A stretch of DNA of 64,000 bases from Leucobacter sp. UCMA 4100 (GTDB lineage Bacteria > Actinomycetota > Actinomycetes > Actinomycetales > Microbacteriaceae), in contig NZ_JAFEUS010000002.1 of assembly GCF_027853335.1 (NCBI RefSeq), positions 1,782,514-1,846,513 of the forward strand, in the 5' to 3' direction. The position numbers and the translations under genes are program-made. This document shows, in pieces, positions 32,851-41,598 of this stretch. Position 1 is the first letter of the stretch. Each line of letters starts with the position of its first letter. Below the pieces are notes generated by a model. The model did not search any database. It worked only from the letters and a program-made list of their open reading frames with translations, and was not told the DNA's origin.

Positions 32851-32885
32851 CCCGGAGCCCGGAGCCCGGAGCCCGGAGCCCGGAG
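32851..32885. repeat. Five tandem CCCGGAG units
   Basis: Five exact copies of the 7-mer CCCGGAG lie head to tail just after palindrome copy 2, in non-coding DNA before the manC stop. Copy number probably varies between strains through slippage. Confidence 0.85.
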
Positions 32886-32927
32886 CGGGCGGGCGATTGC
32901 CCAGTCGAGCGCGCAGGCGCACGCCCC

Positions 32928-34049
32928 CTACAGCAGGTGCCCGCCGCCCGACAGCTTCATGCGGTCGACGAGTTGCTTCACGTCCTGAGCGTGCTGCTTC
33001 GTGGTGACGAGCAGTACGTCGCTCGTGTCGACCACGACGATGTCGTCGACGCCGACGAGCGCGACGAGGCGGTCGCTTTCAGAGACGACGATGCCGCTCG
33101 ACTTGTGCGAGAGTACCTGGGCGCTGTCGCCGAGCACGGCGAGGTCGCTTTGGCGGCCGCGGGTGAGGAGCTTCGCGACGGAGGCGAAGTCGCCGACGTC
33201 GTCCCACTCGAAGTGGGCCGAGACGCAGACCATGTTGCCGGCGGCGGCCTCTGGCTCTGCGACCGTGTAGTCGATCGCGACCTTCTTCAGATGCGGCCAC
33301 AGTTCTTCGCGCTTCTGGGCGCCGTCGCTTGAGTTCCAGCTCGCGGCGATCTCGCGAAGGTCGGCGACGAGCTGGGGCTCTGACTTGGCCATGGCCTCGA
33401 GCAGCACGGTGGCGCGGGCGATGAACATGCCCGCGTTCCAGAGGTAGCCGCCCTCGGTGATGTATCGCTCGGCGGTCTCCTGGTTGGGCTTCTCGACGAA
33501 CTCGTCGACGTCGTACACGTCGAAGGGGGCGAGGTCGGTGCGAGCACCGCCGCCCTTGATGTAGCCGAAGCCGGTCGAGGGAAAGGTGGGGTGAATGCCA
33601 ATCGTGACGATCGAGCCCTCGTCGGCTGCCGCGACGGCAGTGCGAACGGCGCGTTCGAAGAGCACCGATCCGCGAATGACGTGGTCGGCGGCGAATGAGG
33701 CGATGATCGCGTCGGGGTCGCGAATTTCGAGCAGGGCGGCCGCGAGGCCGATCGCTGCCGACGAGTCTTTGGGTGATGGCTCGGTGATGAGGTTATGCTC
33801 GGGCAGGTCAGGCAGTTGGGCGCGAACGAGGGGCGCGTGCGCCTGGCCCGTCACCACCATGATGCGCTCGGGGTCGACGAGGGGCTCGAGCCGCTGCCAC
33901 GTGGAGCTGAGCAGCGATGAGCCTGAGCCCGTGAGATCGAGCAAGAATTTTGGGGCTTTGGCCCGTGAGAGCGGCCAGAGGCGTGAGCCAACTCCGCCCG
34001 CGGGAATCACGCACGTTAGACGATCAATAGGGTCACGCTCAGCTGTCAT
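32928..34049 (-). CDS. Mannose-1-phosphate guanylyltransferase
   Basis: This 373-residue nucleotidyltransferase makes GDP-mannose from GTP and mannose-1-phosphate for glycolipid, glycan or capsule synthesis. It has the GTP loop IPAGGVGSRLWPLSRAKAPKF at about residues 15-35 (21 residues in total with G18-G21 and K34 key), then FAADHVI, FGYIKGG and FVEKPNQETAERYI. It lacks the C-terminal isomerase domain of long ManC proteins. The ATG at 34049 is preferred over a GTG 3 codons upstream because TACAGT lies 7 nt before it. The phosphohexomutase at 49.5 kb could supply mannose-1-phosphate. Confidence 0.88.
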   Translation of the reverse strand: MTAERDPIDRLTCVIPAGGVGSRLWPLSRAKAPKFLLDLTGSGSSLLSSTWQRLEPLVDPERIMVVTGQAHAPLVRAQLPDLPEHNLITEPSPKDSSAAIGLAAALLEIRDPDAIIASFAADHVIRGSVLFERAVRTAVAAADEGSIVTIGIHPTFPSTGFGYIKGGGARTDLAPFDVYDVDEFVEKPNQETAERYITEGGYLWNAGMFIARATVLLEAMAKSEPQLVADLREIAASWNSSDGAQKREELWPHLKKVAIDYTVAEPEAAAGNMVCVSAHFEWDDVGDFASVAKLLTRGRQSDLAVLGDSAQVLSHKSSGIVVSESDRLVALVGVDDIVVVDTSDVLLVTTKQHAQDVKQLVDRMKLSGGGHLL

Positions 34050-34056
34050 ACTCACC

Positions 34057-34086
34057 ACTGTAGCGACACTGAATGGCCCTATTCAG
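34057..34086 (-). promoter_or_regulatory. manC leaderless promoter and adjoining palindrome
   Basis: TACAGT on the minus strand (34057-34062) is 7 nt before the manC ATG. Just upstream CTGAAT-GGCCCT-ATTCAG (34069-34086) is a perfect 6-6-6 inverted repeat overlapping the expected -35 region, a candidate operator. Confidence 0.5.
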
Positions 34087-34153
34087 AACGTCCTAGTGGC
34101 GTTCATAAACCTCATAGGGTATGCCGGTGGTCATGAGTCTCTCAGAAAAGTGC

Positions 34154-34159
34154 CATAAT
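34154..34159 (+). promoter_or_regulatory. Possible sdhC -10 box
   Basis: CATAAT lies 66 bp before the sdhC GTG. The rest of the 138-bp leader shows no known riboswitch. A clear -35 is not visible, so this is tentative. Confidence 0.35.
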
Positions 34160-34224
34160 GAGAGGCGTAGCTCAGTCATTTGCGAGCCAAAAAAGCACCC
34201 CGTATGACTCAGGAGGAGCATCTA

Positions 34225-34644
34225 GTGTCCACCAATACAGCAGGCCAAGCCCCTGCGGTAGCGCCGAAAAAGCAACGCGTTGGAGGTACTCTCTACCGCG
34301 GCAACCAGGGCATGTGGTCCTGGGTTCTGCACCGCATCACCGGTGTGGCCATCTTCTTCTTCCTTCTCGTGCACGTTCTCGACACCGCGCTCATTCGCGT
34401 GAGCCCTGAGGCGTACAACGTGGTCATCGGCGCCTACCAGACCCCGATCATGGGTCTTGGCGAGGTCGCCCTCGTGGGTGCGATCGTCTACCACGCCTAC
34501 AACGGCATTCGCATCATTCTGGTCGACTACTGGTCGAAGGGCCCCAAGTACCACAAGGCGATGTTCAACATCGTGCTGGTCGCATGGGTCATCACCATGG
34601 CGGGCTTCACGCCTCGTCACCTCATGAACGTGTTCGGCTGGTAG
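34225..34644 (+). CDS. sdhC: Succinate dehydrogenase cytochrome b subunit
   Basis: This 139-residue membrane anchor has three hydrophobic helices and binds heme b and quinone. MWSWVLHRITGVAIFFFL with its His (followed by LLVHVLDTA) is the heme-ligand region. The start is GTG 34225, since AGGAGGAGC lies 7-14 nt upstream; a 15-codon-longer ORF has no ribosome site. It opens the sdhCDAB operon, which links the TCA cycle to the quinone pool. Confidence 0.9.
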   Translation: MSTNTAGQAPAVAPKKQRVGGTLYRGNQGMWSWVLHRITGVAIFFFLLVHVLDTALIRVSPEAYNVVIGAYQTPIMGLGEVALVGAIVYHAYNGIRIILVDYWSKGPKYHKAMFNIVLVAWVITMAGFTPRHLMNVFGW

Positions 34645-34667
34645 GGCGAGAAGGAGTTAGAGAACCA

Positions 34668-35093
34668 ATGACTGCAGTAGCAACTCGCGGTAAGAGCGGC
34701 ACCAACTGGGAAAAGTGGGGCTGGATTTACATGCGCGTCTCGGGAATTCTTCTCGTCGTGCTCATTTTCGGCCACCTCTTCACCAACCTCATGGTTGGCG
34801 ACGGCATTCACGCAATTGACTTCGGCTTTGTTGGCGGCAAGCTCGCACAGCCGTTCTGGCAGGTGTGGGACACGCTGCTCCTGTGGCTCGCCCTCATTCA
34901 CGGTGCCAACGGCATGCGCACCATCGTCAACGACTACGTGACCAAGCAGGGAGCGGCGAAGGCGCTGAAGATCGCGCTCTTCCTCGCGGCAGCATTGCTT
35001 ATTCTGCTCGGCACCCTCGTTGTTTGGACATTCGAGCCCTGCCCGGAAGGCGCTGACCCCGCTCTCCTCGCATCGTTCTGCTCGGCACAGTAA
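34668..35093 (+). CDS. sdhD: Succinate dehydrogenase membrane anchor subunit
   Basis: This 141-residue protein is the second membrane anchor, with [21 protein letters not shown] carrying the likely heme His and two more helices. It joins SdhC in the quinone site. The ATG at 34668 follows AAGGAG; the longer ORF reaching back into sdhC is not supported. It ends in a hydrophobic helix and a short tail. Confidence 0.88.
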   Translation: MTAVATRGKSGTNWEKWGWIYMRVSGILLVVLIFGHLFTNLMVGDGIHAIDFGFVGGKLAQPFWQVWDTLLLWLALIHGANGMRTIVNDYVTKQGAAKALKIALFLAAALLILLGTLVVWTFEPCPEGADPALLASFCSAQ

Positions 35094-35118
35094 GCACATT
35101 TCAAAGGAGTTCACAGTT

Positions 35119-36930
35119 TTGAGCACGGATACTCACGCGGGCGAAGACGTTCAGGTCATCGACGGGATTACCTATCACCAGTTTGACGTGGTGATTGTTG
35201 GCGCTGGCGGCGCAGGCATGCGCGCAGCCATCGAGGCGGCACCGAAGGCGAAGACCGCGGTGATCACCAAGCTGTACCCGACGCGTTCGCACACGGGTGC
35301 TGCGCAGGGTGGCATGGCCGCTGCCCTCGCCAACGTCGAAGACGACAACTGGGAGTGGCACACCTTCGACACCGTCAAGGGTGGCGACTACCTCGTTGAC
35401 CAGGACGCGGCCGAGATTCTCGCGAAAGAGGCGATCGACGCGGTCATCGACCTCGAGAACATGGGCCTGCCCTTCAACCGTACGCCCGAGGGCAAGATCG
35501 ACCAGCGTCGCTTCGGCGGCCACACCCGTGACCACGGTAAGGCCGCGGTTCGCCGCGCCTGCTACGCAGCAGACCGCACGGGCCACATGATTCTGCAGAC
35601 GCTGTTTCAGAACTGCGTGAAGCTTGGTGTGAACTTCTTCAACGAGTACTACGTGCTCGACCTCGTGCTCGATGGCGAGGGCAAAGATCGCAAGGCCGCG
35701 GGCGTCGTCGCCCTCGAGCTCGCGACCGGCAAGATCCACGTCTTCCAGGCAAAGTCGGTCGTGTTTGCGACCGGCGGTTTCGGCAAGATCTTCAAGACGA
35801 CGTCAAACGCGCACACCCTCACGGGCGACGGCGTTGGCATCGTGTGGCGCAAGAACCTGCCGCTCGAAGACATGGAGTTCTTCCAGTTCCACCCGACCGG
35901 CCTCGCCGGCCTCGGCATTCTCTTGACCGAGGGTGCCCGTGGTGAGGGTGCGATCTTGCGTAACGCCTCGGGCGAGCGTTTCATGGAGCGCTACGCGCCG
36001 ACCATTAAAGACCTCGCCCCGCGTGACATTGTTGCGCGTTCAATGGTGCAAGAGGTGCTCGACGGTCGCGGCGCTGGCCCGCACAAAGACTACGTCTACC
36101 TTGACTGCACCCACTTGGGCGCCGAGGTGCTCGAGACGAAGCTGCCCGACATTACCGAGTTCGCGCGCACCTACCTGGGCGTAGACCCTGTCGTTGAGCC
36201 CGTTCCCGTGTTCCCGACCGCGCACTACGCGATGGGCGGCATCCCGACGAACAACGACGCCGAGGTGCTCATGGACAACACGACCGTTGTTCCTGGCCTC
36301 TACGCCGCGGGCGAATGCGCCTGCGTTTCGGTGCACGGCTCGAACCGTCTTGGCACGAACTCACTGCTCGACATCAACGTGTTCGGCAAGCGCGCTGGCA
36401 ACAACGCAGCCGACTACGCAAACGAGGCCGAGTTCGCTCCGCTGCCAAAGGGCGCGGCATCGCACGTGCTCGAGATGGTCGAGACGATTCGCAGCTCGAC
36501 CGGCACCGAGAGCGTCGGCAAGATCCGCCAGGAACTGCAGGAGGCGATGGATCGCGGCGCTCAGGTGTTCCGCACCGAAGACTCGCTCACCGAGGTACTC
36601 GGTGTGATCCACGACCTGCGCCTGCGCTACATGAACGTGGCCATTCACGACCGCGGCCAGCGCTTCAACACCGACCTGCTCGAGGCAATCGAGCTCGGCT
36701 TCCTGCTCGACCTCGCAGAGGTTCTGGCATACACGGCTCGTAACCGTAAGGAGAGCCGTGGCGGTCACATGCGCGACGACTACCCGAAGCGCGACGACGA
36801 GAACTACATGAAGCACACGATGGCGTACCTGACCGGTGACCCGCACTCGGCAGATCCCGAAGACCACATCACGCTCGATTGGAAGCCCGTGGTTATGACG
36901 AGGTACCAGCCCATGGAGAGGAAGTACTAG
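35119..36930 (+). CDS. sdhA: Succinate dehydrogenase flavoprotein subunit
   Basis: This 603-residue subunit oxidises succinate to fumarate. It has the FAD loop [10 protein letters not shown] (residues 27-36), H58 in [11 protein letters not shown] as the covalent FAD ligand, [20 protein letters not shown] in the active site and [13 protein letters not shown]. The start is TTG at 35119, supported by AAGGAG 9 nt upstream; the ORF extends 33 codons into sdhD without support. A 3-nt gap separates it from sdhB. Confidence 0.93.
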   Translation: MSTDTHAGEDVQVIDGITYHQFDVVIVGAGGAGMRAAIEAAPKAKTAVITKLYPTRSHTGAAQGGMAAALANVEDDNWEWHTFDTVKGGDYLVDQDAAEILAKEAIDAVIDLENMGLPFNRTPEGKIDQRRFGGHTRDHGKAAVRRACYAADRTGHMILQTLFQNCVKLGVNFFNEYYVLDLVLDGEGKDRKAAGVVALELATGKIHVFQAKSVVFATGGFGKIFKTTSNAHTLTGDGVGIVWRKNLPLEDMEFFQFHPTGLAGLGILLTEGARGEGAILRNASGERFMERYAPTIKDLAPRDIVARSMVQEVLDGRGAGPHKDYVYLDCTHLGAEVLETKLPDITEFARTYLGVDPVVEPVPVFPTAHYAMGGIPTNNDAEVLMDNTTVVPGLYAAGECACVSVHGSNRLGTNSLLDINVFGKRAGNNAADYANEAEFAPLPKGAASHVLEMVETIRSSTGTESVGKIRQELQEAMDRGAQVFRTEDSLTEVLGVIHDLRLRYMNVAIHDRGQRFNTDLLEAIELGFLLDLAEVLAYTARNRKESRGGHMRDDYPKRDDENYMKHTMAYLTGDPHSADPEDHITLDWKPVVMTRYQPMERKY

Positions 36931-36933
36931 AGC

Positions 36934-37719
36934 ATGAGTGCCACAACCGCAACCGCTACCGCAAACGACACTGCGACCGCGACCGTGAACGAAGATGCAC
37001 CGCAGCCGTTTAACGTCACGCTGCTCATTCGCCGCTACGACCCCGAATCGGGCCAGGAGGCGTACTGGGAAGACTTCGATGTGCCCATGTACCCGACCGA
37101 CCGTATTCTCGATGCCCTGCACAAGATCAAGTGGGACATGGATGGCTCGCTGACGTTCCGCCGCTCGTGCGCGCACGGCATTTGCGGATCAGACGCGATG
37201 CGCATCAATGGTCGCAACCGTCTCGCGTGCAAGACGCTCGTGAAAGACCTCGATATCTCGAAGCCGATTTACGTTGAGCCGATCAAGGGCCTGCCCCTCG
37301 AGAAGGACCTCATCGTCGACATGGAGCCTTTCTTCGCGGCATTCCGCGAGGTGCAGCCGTTCCTCGTCGCTGGCTCGAAGCCGGAGCCTGGCAAGGAGCG
37401 CGTGCAGTCGATCGAGGATCGAGCGCGTTTCGACGACACCACCAAGTGCATTCTCTGCGCTGCGTGCACCTCGTCATGCCCCGTGTTCTGGACCGACGGC
37501 CAGTACTTCGGCCCCGCGGCGATCGTGAATGCACACCGCTTCATCTTCGACTCGCGTGACGACAACGCGCAGGTTCGCCTCGACATCCTGAACGACAAAG
37601 AGGGCGTGTGGCGCTGCCGCACCACCTTCAACTGCTCTGAGGCATGCCCCCGTGGCATCCAGGTGACCCAGGCAATCGCCGAGGTCAAGCAGGCCATTCG
37701 TACCGGCAAGGTGAACTAA
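36934..37719 (+). CDS. sdhB: Succinate dehydrogenase iron-sulfur subunit
   Basis: This 261-residue subunit passes electrons from FAD to quinone through three clusters. Cysteine motifs are RRSCAHGICGSDAM with RNRLAC ([2Fe-2S]), CILCAACTSSCP ([4Fe-4S]) and CSEACPRGIQ ([3Fe-4S]). A Thr/Ala-rich leader of about 25 residues precedes the ferredoxin domain. It completes the sdhCDAB operon. Confidence 0.94.
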   Translation: MSATTATATANDTATATVNEDAPQPFNVTLLIRRYDPESGQEAYWEDFDVPMYPTDRILDALHKIKWDMDGSLTFRRSCAHGICGSDAMRINGRNRLACKTLVKDLDISKPIYVEPIKGLPLEKDLIVDMEPFFAAFREVQPFLVAGSKPEPGKERVQSIEDRARFDDTTKCILCAACTSSCPVFWTDGQYFGPAAIVNAHRFIFDSRDDNAQVRLDILNDKEGVWRCRTTFNCSEACPRGIQVTQAIAEVKQAIRTGKVN

Positions 37720-37760
37720 TAGTACGCACTTCGAAGAGCCCTCGGCAGGCGCCGCCCAAG

Positions 37761-38687
37761 GTGAGCGCCTGGCGAGGGTTCTTTGCATACGTGTGGAAGC
37801 GCATTCGCTTCTCGCACCCGTACCGAGCGTTCTCTCGCTTCACCGACGTCGGCGGTCCGGTGTTGAGCGCGGGCATGAGCTTCCAGGCGGTCTTTGCCGT
37901 CTTTGCGGCGTTGTGGGTCGGCTTCGGCATTCTCGCCCTCTCGACGCGTGGCAACACCGAGCTCATTAACTCGATCTCTGAGATCGTGAACTCGTACGTT
38001 CCGGGTCTCATTGAGACGGCTGAGCAAAAGGGGCAGATCAAGCTCGATGAGCTGCTCAACCAGCGCACCCTCACCTGGGGTAGCGCGATCGCCGGTGTCT
38101 CGCTCGTGTGGGTCTCGATGGCCTGGTTCACGAGCACGCGGCGCTCGGTGCGCATCATTTTTGGCCTCGAGGTCAAGGAGTACCGCAACTGGTTGCTGCT
38201 CAAACTGCGCGACTTCTTCGGCGCGGTCGGCTTCTTCCTCGCGATTCTCATCTCGGCCTCGCTGACCGTCGTGAGTTCGAGCGTGTTTCGGCACGTTCTC
38301 GACTTCTTCGATGTGAGTGGCGATAGCTGGCTCGCGGGCACCCTTGGCTGGGTCGCGAGTTACACGCTCATGTTCCTGCTCGACGTGCTTATCATCATGG
38401 GCATTCACATGCTGCTGGCCGAGGTGAAGGTCGCCTCGGTGTGGCGTCTCATCGAGGGCAGCGCCTACGGCTCGCTCGCGCTCTTTGGGCTGAAGCTGCT
38501 TGCGAGCCTCGGCTTCGTGAGCGTCGGCTCGAACCCGCTGCTTGCCTCATTCGCCTTCTTCGTGGCCCTGCTGCTCTGGTTTAACCTGATTTGTCGCGTG
38601 ATTCTTATGACCTCGGCGTGGATCGCGACGGGTCAGGACCCCGAGATGGGATTGCCCGAGGGCGAGGTTTCGCCTAAGCGCTCGTAG
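37761..38687 (+). CDS. YihY/UPF0761 family inner-membrane protein
   Basis: This polytopic protein of about 308 residues has roughly six hydrophobic segments and the family segment GGPVLSAGMSFQAVFAVFAALWVGFGIL. Members were once called ribonuclease BN by mistake; their function is unknown. The start is uncertain: GTG 37761 (VSAWRG) is used here, though its ribosome site is weak, and in-frame ATG 37644 inside sdhB would give 347 residues. It may be cotranscribed with sdhB. Its last 55 bp overlap the convergent GntR gene. Confidence 0.75.
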   Translation: MSAWRGFFAYVWKRIRFSHPYRAFSRFTDVGGPVLSAGMSFQAVFAVFAALWVGFGILALSTRGNTELINSISEIVNSYVPGLIETAEQKGQIKLDELLNQRTLTWGSAIAGVSLVWVSMAWFTSTRRSVRIIFGLEVKEYRNWLLLKLRDFFGAVGFFLAILISASLTVVSSSVFRHVLDFFDVSGDSWLAGTLGWVASYTLMFLLDVLIIMGIHMLLAEVKVASVWRLIEGSAYGSLALFGLKLLASLGFVSVGSNPLLASFAFFVALLLWFNLICRVILMTSAWIATGQDPEMGLPEGEVSPKRS

Positions 38688-39349
38688 GCGGCGAGCAAGA
38701 TGCGCTCGGCGCGCACGAGATAGTCGTCGAGGAGGTCTGCCGCCTCTGCGGTTTTGACCGCCTCGATGAGTTCAACGATCGCGAGGTTCTGGTCGATGAA
38801 CGGTGCGTGCAGGTATTCGGGGTCGTCGATGAGCCCGAAGGCAAGCCTGAGCTCTGCCGTGTAATTGTCGAAGAGCTGCCGCAGGCGTGGGCTGTCGGCG
38901 AGCTCGATGATGGCGGCGTGAAAGGCGATGTTGGCCGTGCCGACTCTGGTCCAGTCGTTCTCGTCGCGTCCCTTCACCGCCATCGTGACGGCTCGGCGCA
39001 TGGCCGTGATCGCGGGGTGCTTGGGCAGTGAGCCTCTGATGGCCTGACACTCGATCATGCGCCGCACGCGGTAGAGGTCGATGATCGAGGTGATCGATGG
39101 CGTTGCGACCAACGCACCGCGGTTCGGAATGTGCGTGACGAGGCCCTCTTGACTGAGCAGCCTGAACGCTTCGCGAAGCGTGTTGCGTGAGACCCCGTGC
39201 TCCTGGGTGAGCTCGGCCTCGACGAGCCGGTCGCCAGGCGCGAGGGTGCCTGCGCTGATGTGTGAGCGCAGGGCGTGGGCCACGGCCTCTGCGCGCGAGA
39301 GTGCCACCGTTCGCTCGGCTCTTTCGCCGCGGGGTTGCTCGCTCGCCAT
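38633..39349 (-). CDS. GntR/FCD family regulator of the 5-oxoproline operon
   Basis: This 238-residue regulator has a winged helix in its first 85 residues (ELTQEHGVSRNTLREAFRLLSQEG) and an FCD domain behind it. It is divergent from the permease-pxp operon, and two perfect ATTGT-N3-ACAAT sites lie between them, so autoregulation and control of that operon are likely. TAAGAT sits 6 nt before the ATG, suggesting a leaderless mRNA. The 3' end overlaps the YihY gene on the other strand. Confidence 0.87.
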   Translation of the reverse strand: MASEQPRGERAERTVALSRAEAVAHALRSHISAGTLAPGDRLVEAELTQEHGVSRNTLREAFRLLSQEGLVTHIPNRGALVATPSITSIIDLYRVRRMIECQAIRGSLPKHPAITAMRRAVTMAVKGRDENDWTRVGTANIAFHAAIIELADSPRLRQLFDNYTAELRLAFGLIDDPEYLHAPFIDQNLAIVELIEAVKTAEAADLLDDYLVRAERILLAAYERLGETSPSGNPISGS

Positions 39350-39355
39350 GCCCCC

Positions 39356-39361
39356 ATCTTA
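39356..39361 (-). promoter_or_regulatory. Leaderless -10 box of gntR (pxp island)
   Basis: TAAGAT on the minus strand lies exactly 6 nt before the ATG at 39349. The twin operators are 50-88 bp upstream of it. Confidence 0.5.
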
Positions 39362-39410
39362 GCGGCGGGATCGGTGGGTGAGGAGTCGGAAAGCGCGCGT
39401 TCTGCCATGC

Positions 39411-39444
39411 ATTGTTGAACAATTGCTACGTATTGTTCTACAAT
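39411..39444. promoter_or_regulatory. Twin GntR operators in front of the pxp operon
   Basis: ATTGTTGAACAAT (39411-39423) and ATTGTTCTACAAT (39432-39444) are both palindromes and match TNGTNNNACNA exactly. Their centres are 21 bp apart, two helical turns, which would place two dimers on the same DNA face. They lie between the GntR gene and the permease. Confidence 0.8.
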
Positions 39445-39514
39445 AATCCCAGTGGTGAATGACCACCACGACTTTCGACCCACCACGCAGCGTTGCGCCG
39501 GAAAGGAAACACCC

Positions 39515-40798
39515 ATGAGCGAGAACCAAGCTCCCAATGCTCCTCGCGAAGCCCAGGTTCCAGGACCGGCAACCGTCGCGAGTAACACCGTCGGCTTTGT
39601 GAAGGCACGCAGGGCATCGCTGCTCGGCGCGATCTTCATGATGGCCACCTCGGCGATTGGCCCCGGCTTCATTACGCAAACGGCGATGTTCACGCAGATG
39701 CTGGGTGCGGCCTTCGCGTTTGGCATTCTCGTGTCGATCATCATCGACTTCGTGGTGCAGGCGAACATCTGGCGCATCATCACGGTGAGCGGCAAGCGTG
39801 CGGCCGAGCTCGCCAACGAGGCGATCCCGTACAGCGGCTTCGTGCTCGGCGTGCTCGTCATCTCGGGCGGCCTCGTGTTCAACATCGGCAACATTGCGGG
39901 CGCGGGCCTCGGTCTGAACGCGATGCTCGGTCTCGACCCGAAGATCGGCGGCGCGATCAGCGCTTGCCTCGCGATCACGATCTTCCTCGTGAAGCGCGCT
40001 GGAGTCGCGATGGATCGCGTCATGATCGTGCTCGGGCTGCTCATGATCGTGCTCACGGTGATCGTCGCGATCGTTGCGCACCCGCCCGTTGGTGAGGCGC
40101 TCAAGCAGACGGTGCTGCCCGACCACATTGACTTCGCGAGCATCACGACGATCGTTGGCGGCACGGTCGGCGGCTACATTACCTACGCTGGCGCGCACAA
40201 GCTGCTCGACTCGGGAGTCTCCGGTGTCGAGCACGCCGAGCAGGTCACGAAGTCGGCCTTTACCGGCATCGTTGTCACGGGCATCATGCGCTACGTGCTC
40301 TTTCTCGCCTTCCTCGGCGTGACCGCGAGCGGTGTGGCGCTCGACGTCGCTGGAAACCCCGCCGCCGACGCCTTCTTCGCCGCTGCCGGCGAGATCGGTC
40401 TGCGCGCCTTCGGCCTCGTGCTCTGGGCCGCCGGTATCTCGAGCGTCATTGGCGCCGCCTTCACCTCGGTCTCGTTCATGAGCGTGTTCAACCGCAAGGT
40501 CGAAGGCCGGGTGCGCGCCTGGGTGACGGTCGTGTTCATTGCGATCGGGCTCACGGTATACCTCGTGCTCGGCACGGCACCCGCGGCCCTGCTCGTCTTC
40601 GCGGGCGGCTTCAACGGCCTCATTCTGCCGCTCGGCTTCACCGTGTTCATGTACATCGGCTGGTTCAGGGAAGACCTCTTGAACGGGTACCGGATGCCAA
40701 GGTGGCTGCTCATTTCTGGAACACTGGTGACGGTGCTCACCTGGTACATGGGCGTGATGTCGATCGAAGCGATCTTCGCCTTCCTCGGCAGCAAGTAG
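39515..40798 (+). CDS. NRAMP-superfamily permease (YcsG-like) of the 5-oxoproline operon
   Basis: This 427-residue polytopic protein has about 11 hydrophobic helices of the NRAMP/APC fold. In helix 1, true metal-transporting NRAMPs have DPGN; here the region reads [19 protein letters not shown] and lacks it. Helix 6 has [13 protein letters not shown] in place of the metal-binding MPH motif. It is therefore unlikely to carry metals and may import 5-oxoproline or a related acid; that is inference. B. subtilis ycsG has the same neighbours. The ATG at 39515 follows GAAAGGAAA. Confidence 0.82.
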   Translation: MSENQAPNAPREAQVPGPATVASNTVGFVKARRASLLGAIFMMATSAIGPGFITQTAMFTQMLGAAFAFGILVSIIIDFVVQANIWRIITVSGKRAAELANEAIPYSGFVLGVLVISGGLVFNIGNIAGAGLGLNAMLGLDPKIGGAISACLAITIFLVKRAGVAMDRVMIVLGLLMIVLTVIVAIVAHPPVGEALKQTVLPDHIDFASITTIVGGTVGGYITYAGAHKLLDSGVSGVEHAEQVTKSAFTGIVVTGIMRYVLFLAFLGVTASGVALDVAGNPAADAFFAAAGEIGLRAFGLVLWAAGISSVIGAAFTSVSFMSVFNRKVEGRVRAWVTVVFIAIGLTVYLVLGTAPAALLVFAGGFNGLILPLGFTVFMYIGWFREDLLNGYRMPRWLLISGTLVTVLTWYMGVMSIEAIFAFLGSK

Positions 40799-40830
40799 AG
40801 CAGCGAACAATGACGTTACAGGAGCAACAC

Positions 40831-41598
40831 ATGCGTATTGATATGAATAGCGACCTCGGTGAGCACTTCGGCGCGTGGCGCATGGGCGACGACGCGGCGA
40901 TGCTCGATATCGTGACGAGCGCGAATATCGCGTGCGGGTTTCACGCGGGCGATCCGCTGTCGATTCGCGAGACGGTGTCGGCTGCCGCCGAGCGCGGCGT
41001 CGTCATCGGCGCGCACGTCGCCTACCCAGACCTCGTCGGATTCGGCCGGCGCCCCATGAACGTGACGAGCCCCGAGCTCGAGGCCGATGTGATGTACCAG
41101 ATTGGCGCGCTCGATGGTCTCGCGAGATCGTGCGGATCATCGGTGGCCTACGTGAAACCCCACGGTGCGCTGTACAACACCATCGCTCACGACGAGCGCC
41201 AGGCCGCAGCGGTGATCGCGGCGATGCGCGCGTTCAATCCCGAGATCGCACTCATGTGCCTCGCGGGCACGCCCATCGTCGAGCAGGCGCGGGCGGCTGG
41301 GCTCACGGTCGTGACCGAGGCCTTCGCCGACCGCGGCTATGAGCCCGACGGCCGGCTCGTTTCGCGGCGTGAGGAGGGCGCCGTGCTGCACGATGCAGCC
41401 GAGGTCGCGGCGCGCATGGTGCGGCTCGTGACCGAGGGCGTCATTGAAGCGCGCGACGGTAGCACGGTGACGCTGCAGGCCGACTCGATCTGCGTACACG
41501 GCGACAGTCCCGGAGCCCTCGAGATGGCGCGCGCGGTGCGTGGTGCCCTCGACGAGGCCGGGGTAGTGCTGCGCTCGTTTGCGGGGGCCGAACGGTGA
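40831..41598 (+). CDS. pxpA: 5-oxoprolinase subunit A (LamB/YcsF family)
   Basis: This 255-residue protein is the PxpA component of the ATP-dependent 5-oxoprolinase that opens 5-oxoproline to glutamate. It begins [16 protein letters not shown], then has [26 protein letters not shown] and [10 protein letters not shown], all family hallmarks. The ATG at 40831 is chosen for CAGGAGC upstream; an in-frame ATG seven codons earlier is weaker. It overlaps pxpBC by 4 nt. Confidence 0.93.
   Translation: MRIDMNSDLGEHFGAWRMGDDAAMLDIVTSANIACGFHAGDPLSIRETVSAAAERGVVIGAHVAYPDLVGFGRRPMNVTSPELEADVMYQIGALDGLARSCGSSVAYVKPHGALYNTIAHDERQAAAVIAAMRAFNPEIALMCLAGTPIVEQARAAGLTVVTEAFADRGYEPDGRLVSRREEGAVLHDAAEVAARMVRLVTEGVIEARDGSTVTLQADSICVHGDSPGALEMARAVRGALDEAGVVLRSFAGAER

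Larger units (their letters stand above)
32549..32927. other. Gene-free 379-bp convergent gap
   Basis: The gap between convergent ccsB and manC has no supported gene. It contains TGGC-rich low-complexity DNA near 32610-32650, the motif CTAGAGTGTCACTTTTGTG at 32677-32695, the 52-bp palindrome copy 2, and a 7-bp tandem repeat. Confidence 0.65.

Noticed and set aside
32693-33007. GTG-started 104-codon frame through palindrome copy 2 and the 7-mer array
   Set aside because: It translates the palindrome and repeats and runs into the manC 3' end; no ribosome site or family match. Kept only as a possible transcript.
34160-34224. GGCGTAGCTCAG resembling a tRNA 5' part
   Set aside because: No anticodon arm, T-arm or acceptor pairing follows; it is the sdhC leader with its ribosome site.
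39359-40810. Minus-strand frame of 483 codons
   Set aside because: It is the complement of the permease gene and reads as low-complexity Asp/Glu/Arg/His-rich sequence, a typical GC-rich shadow.
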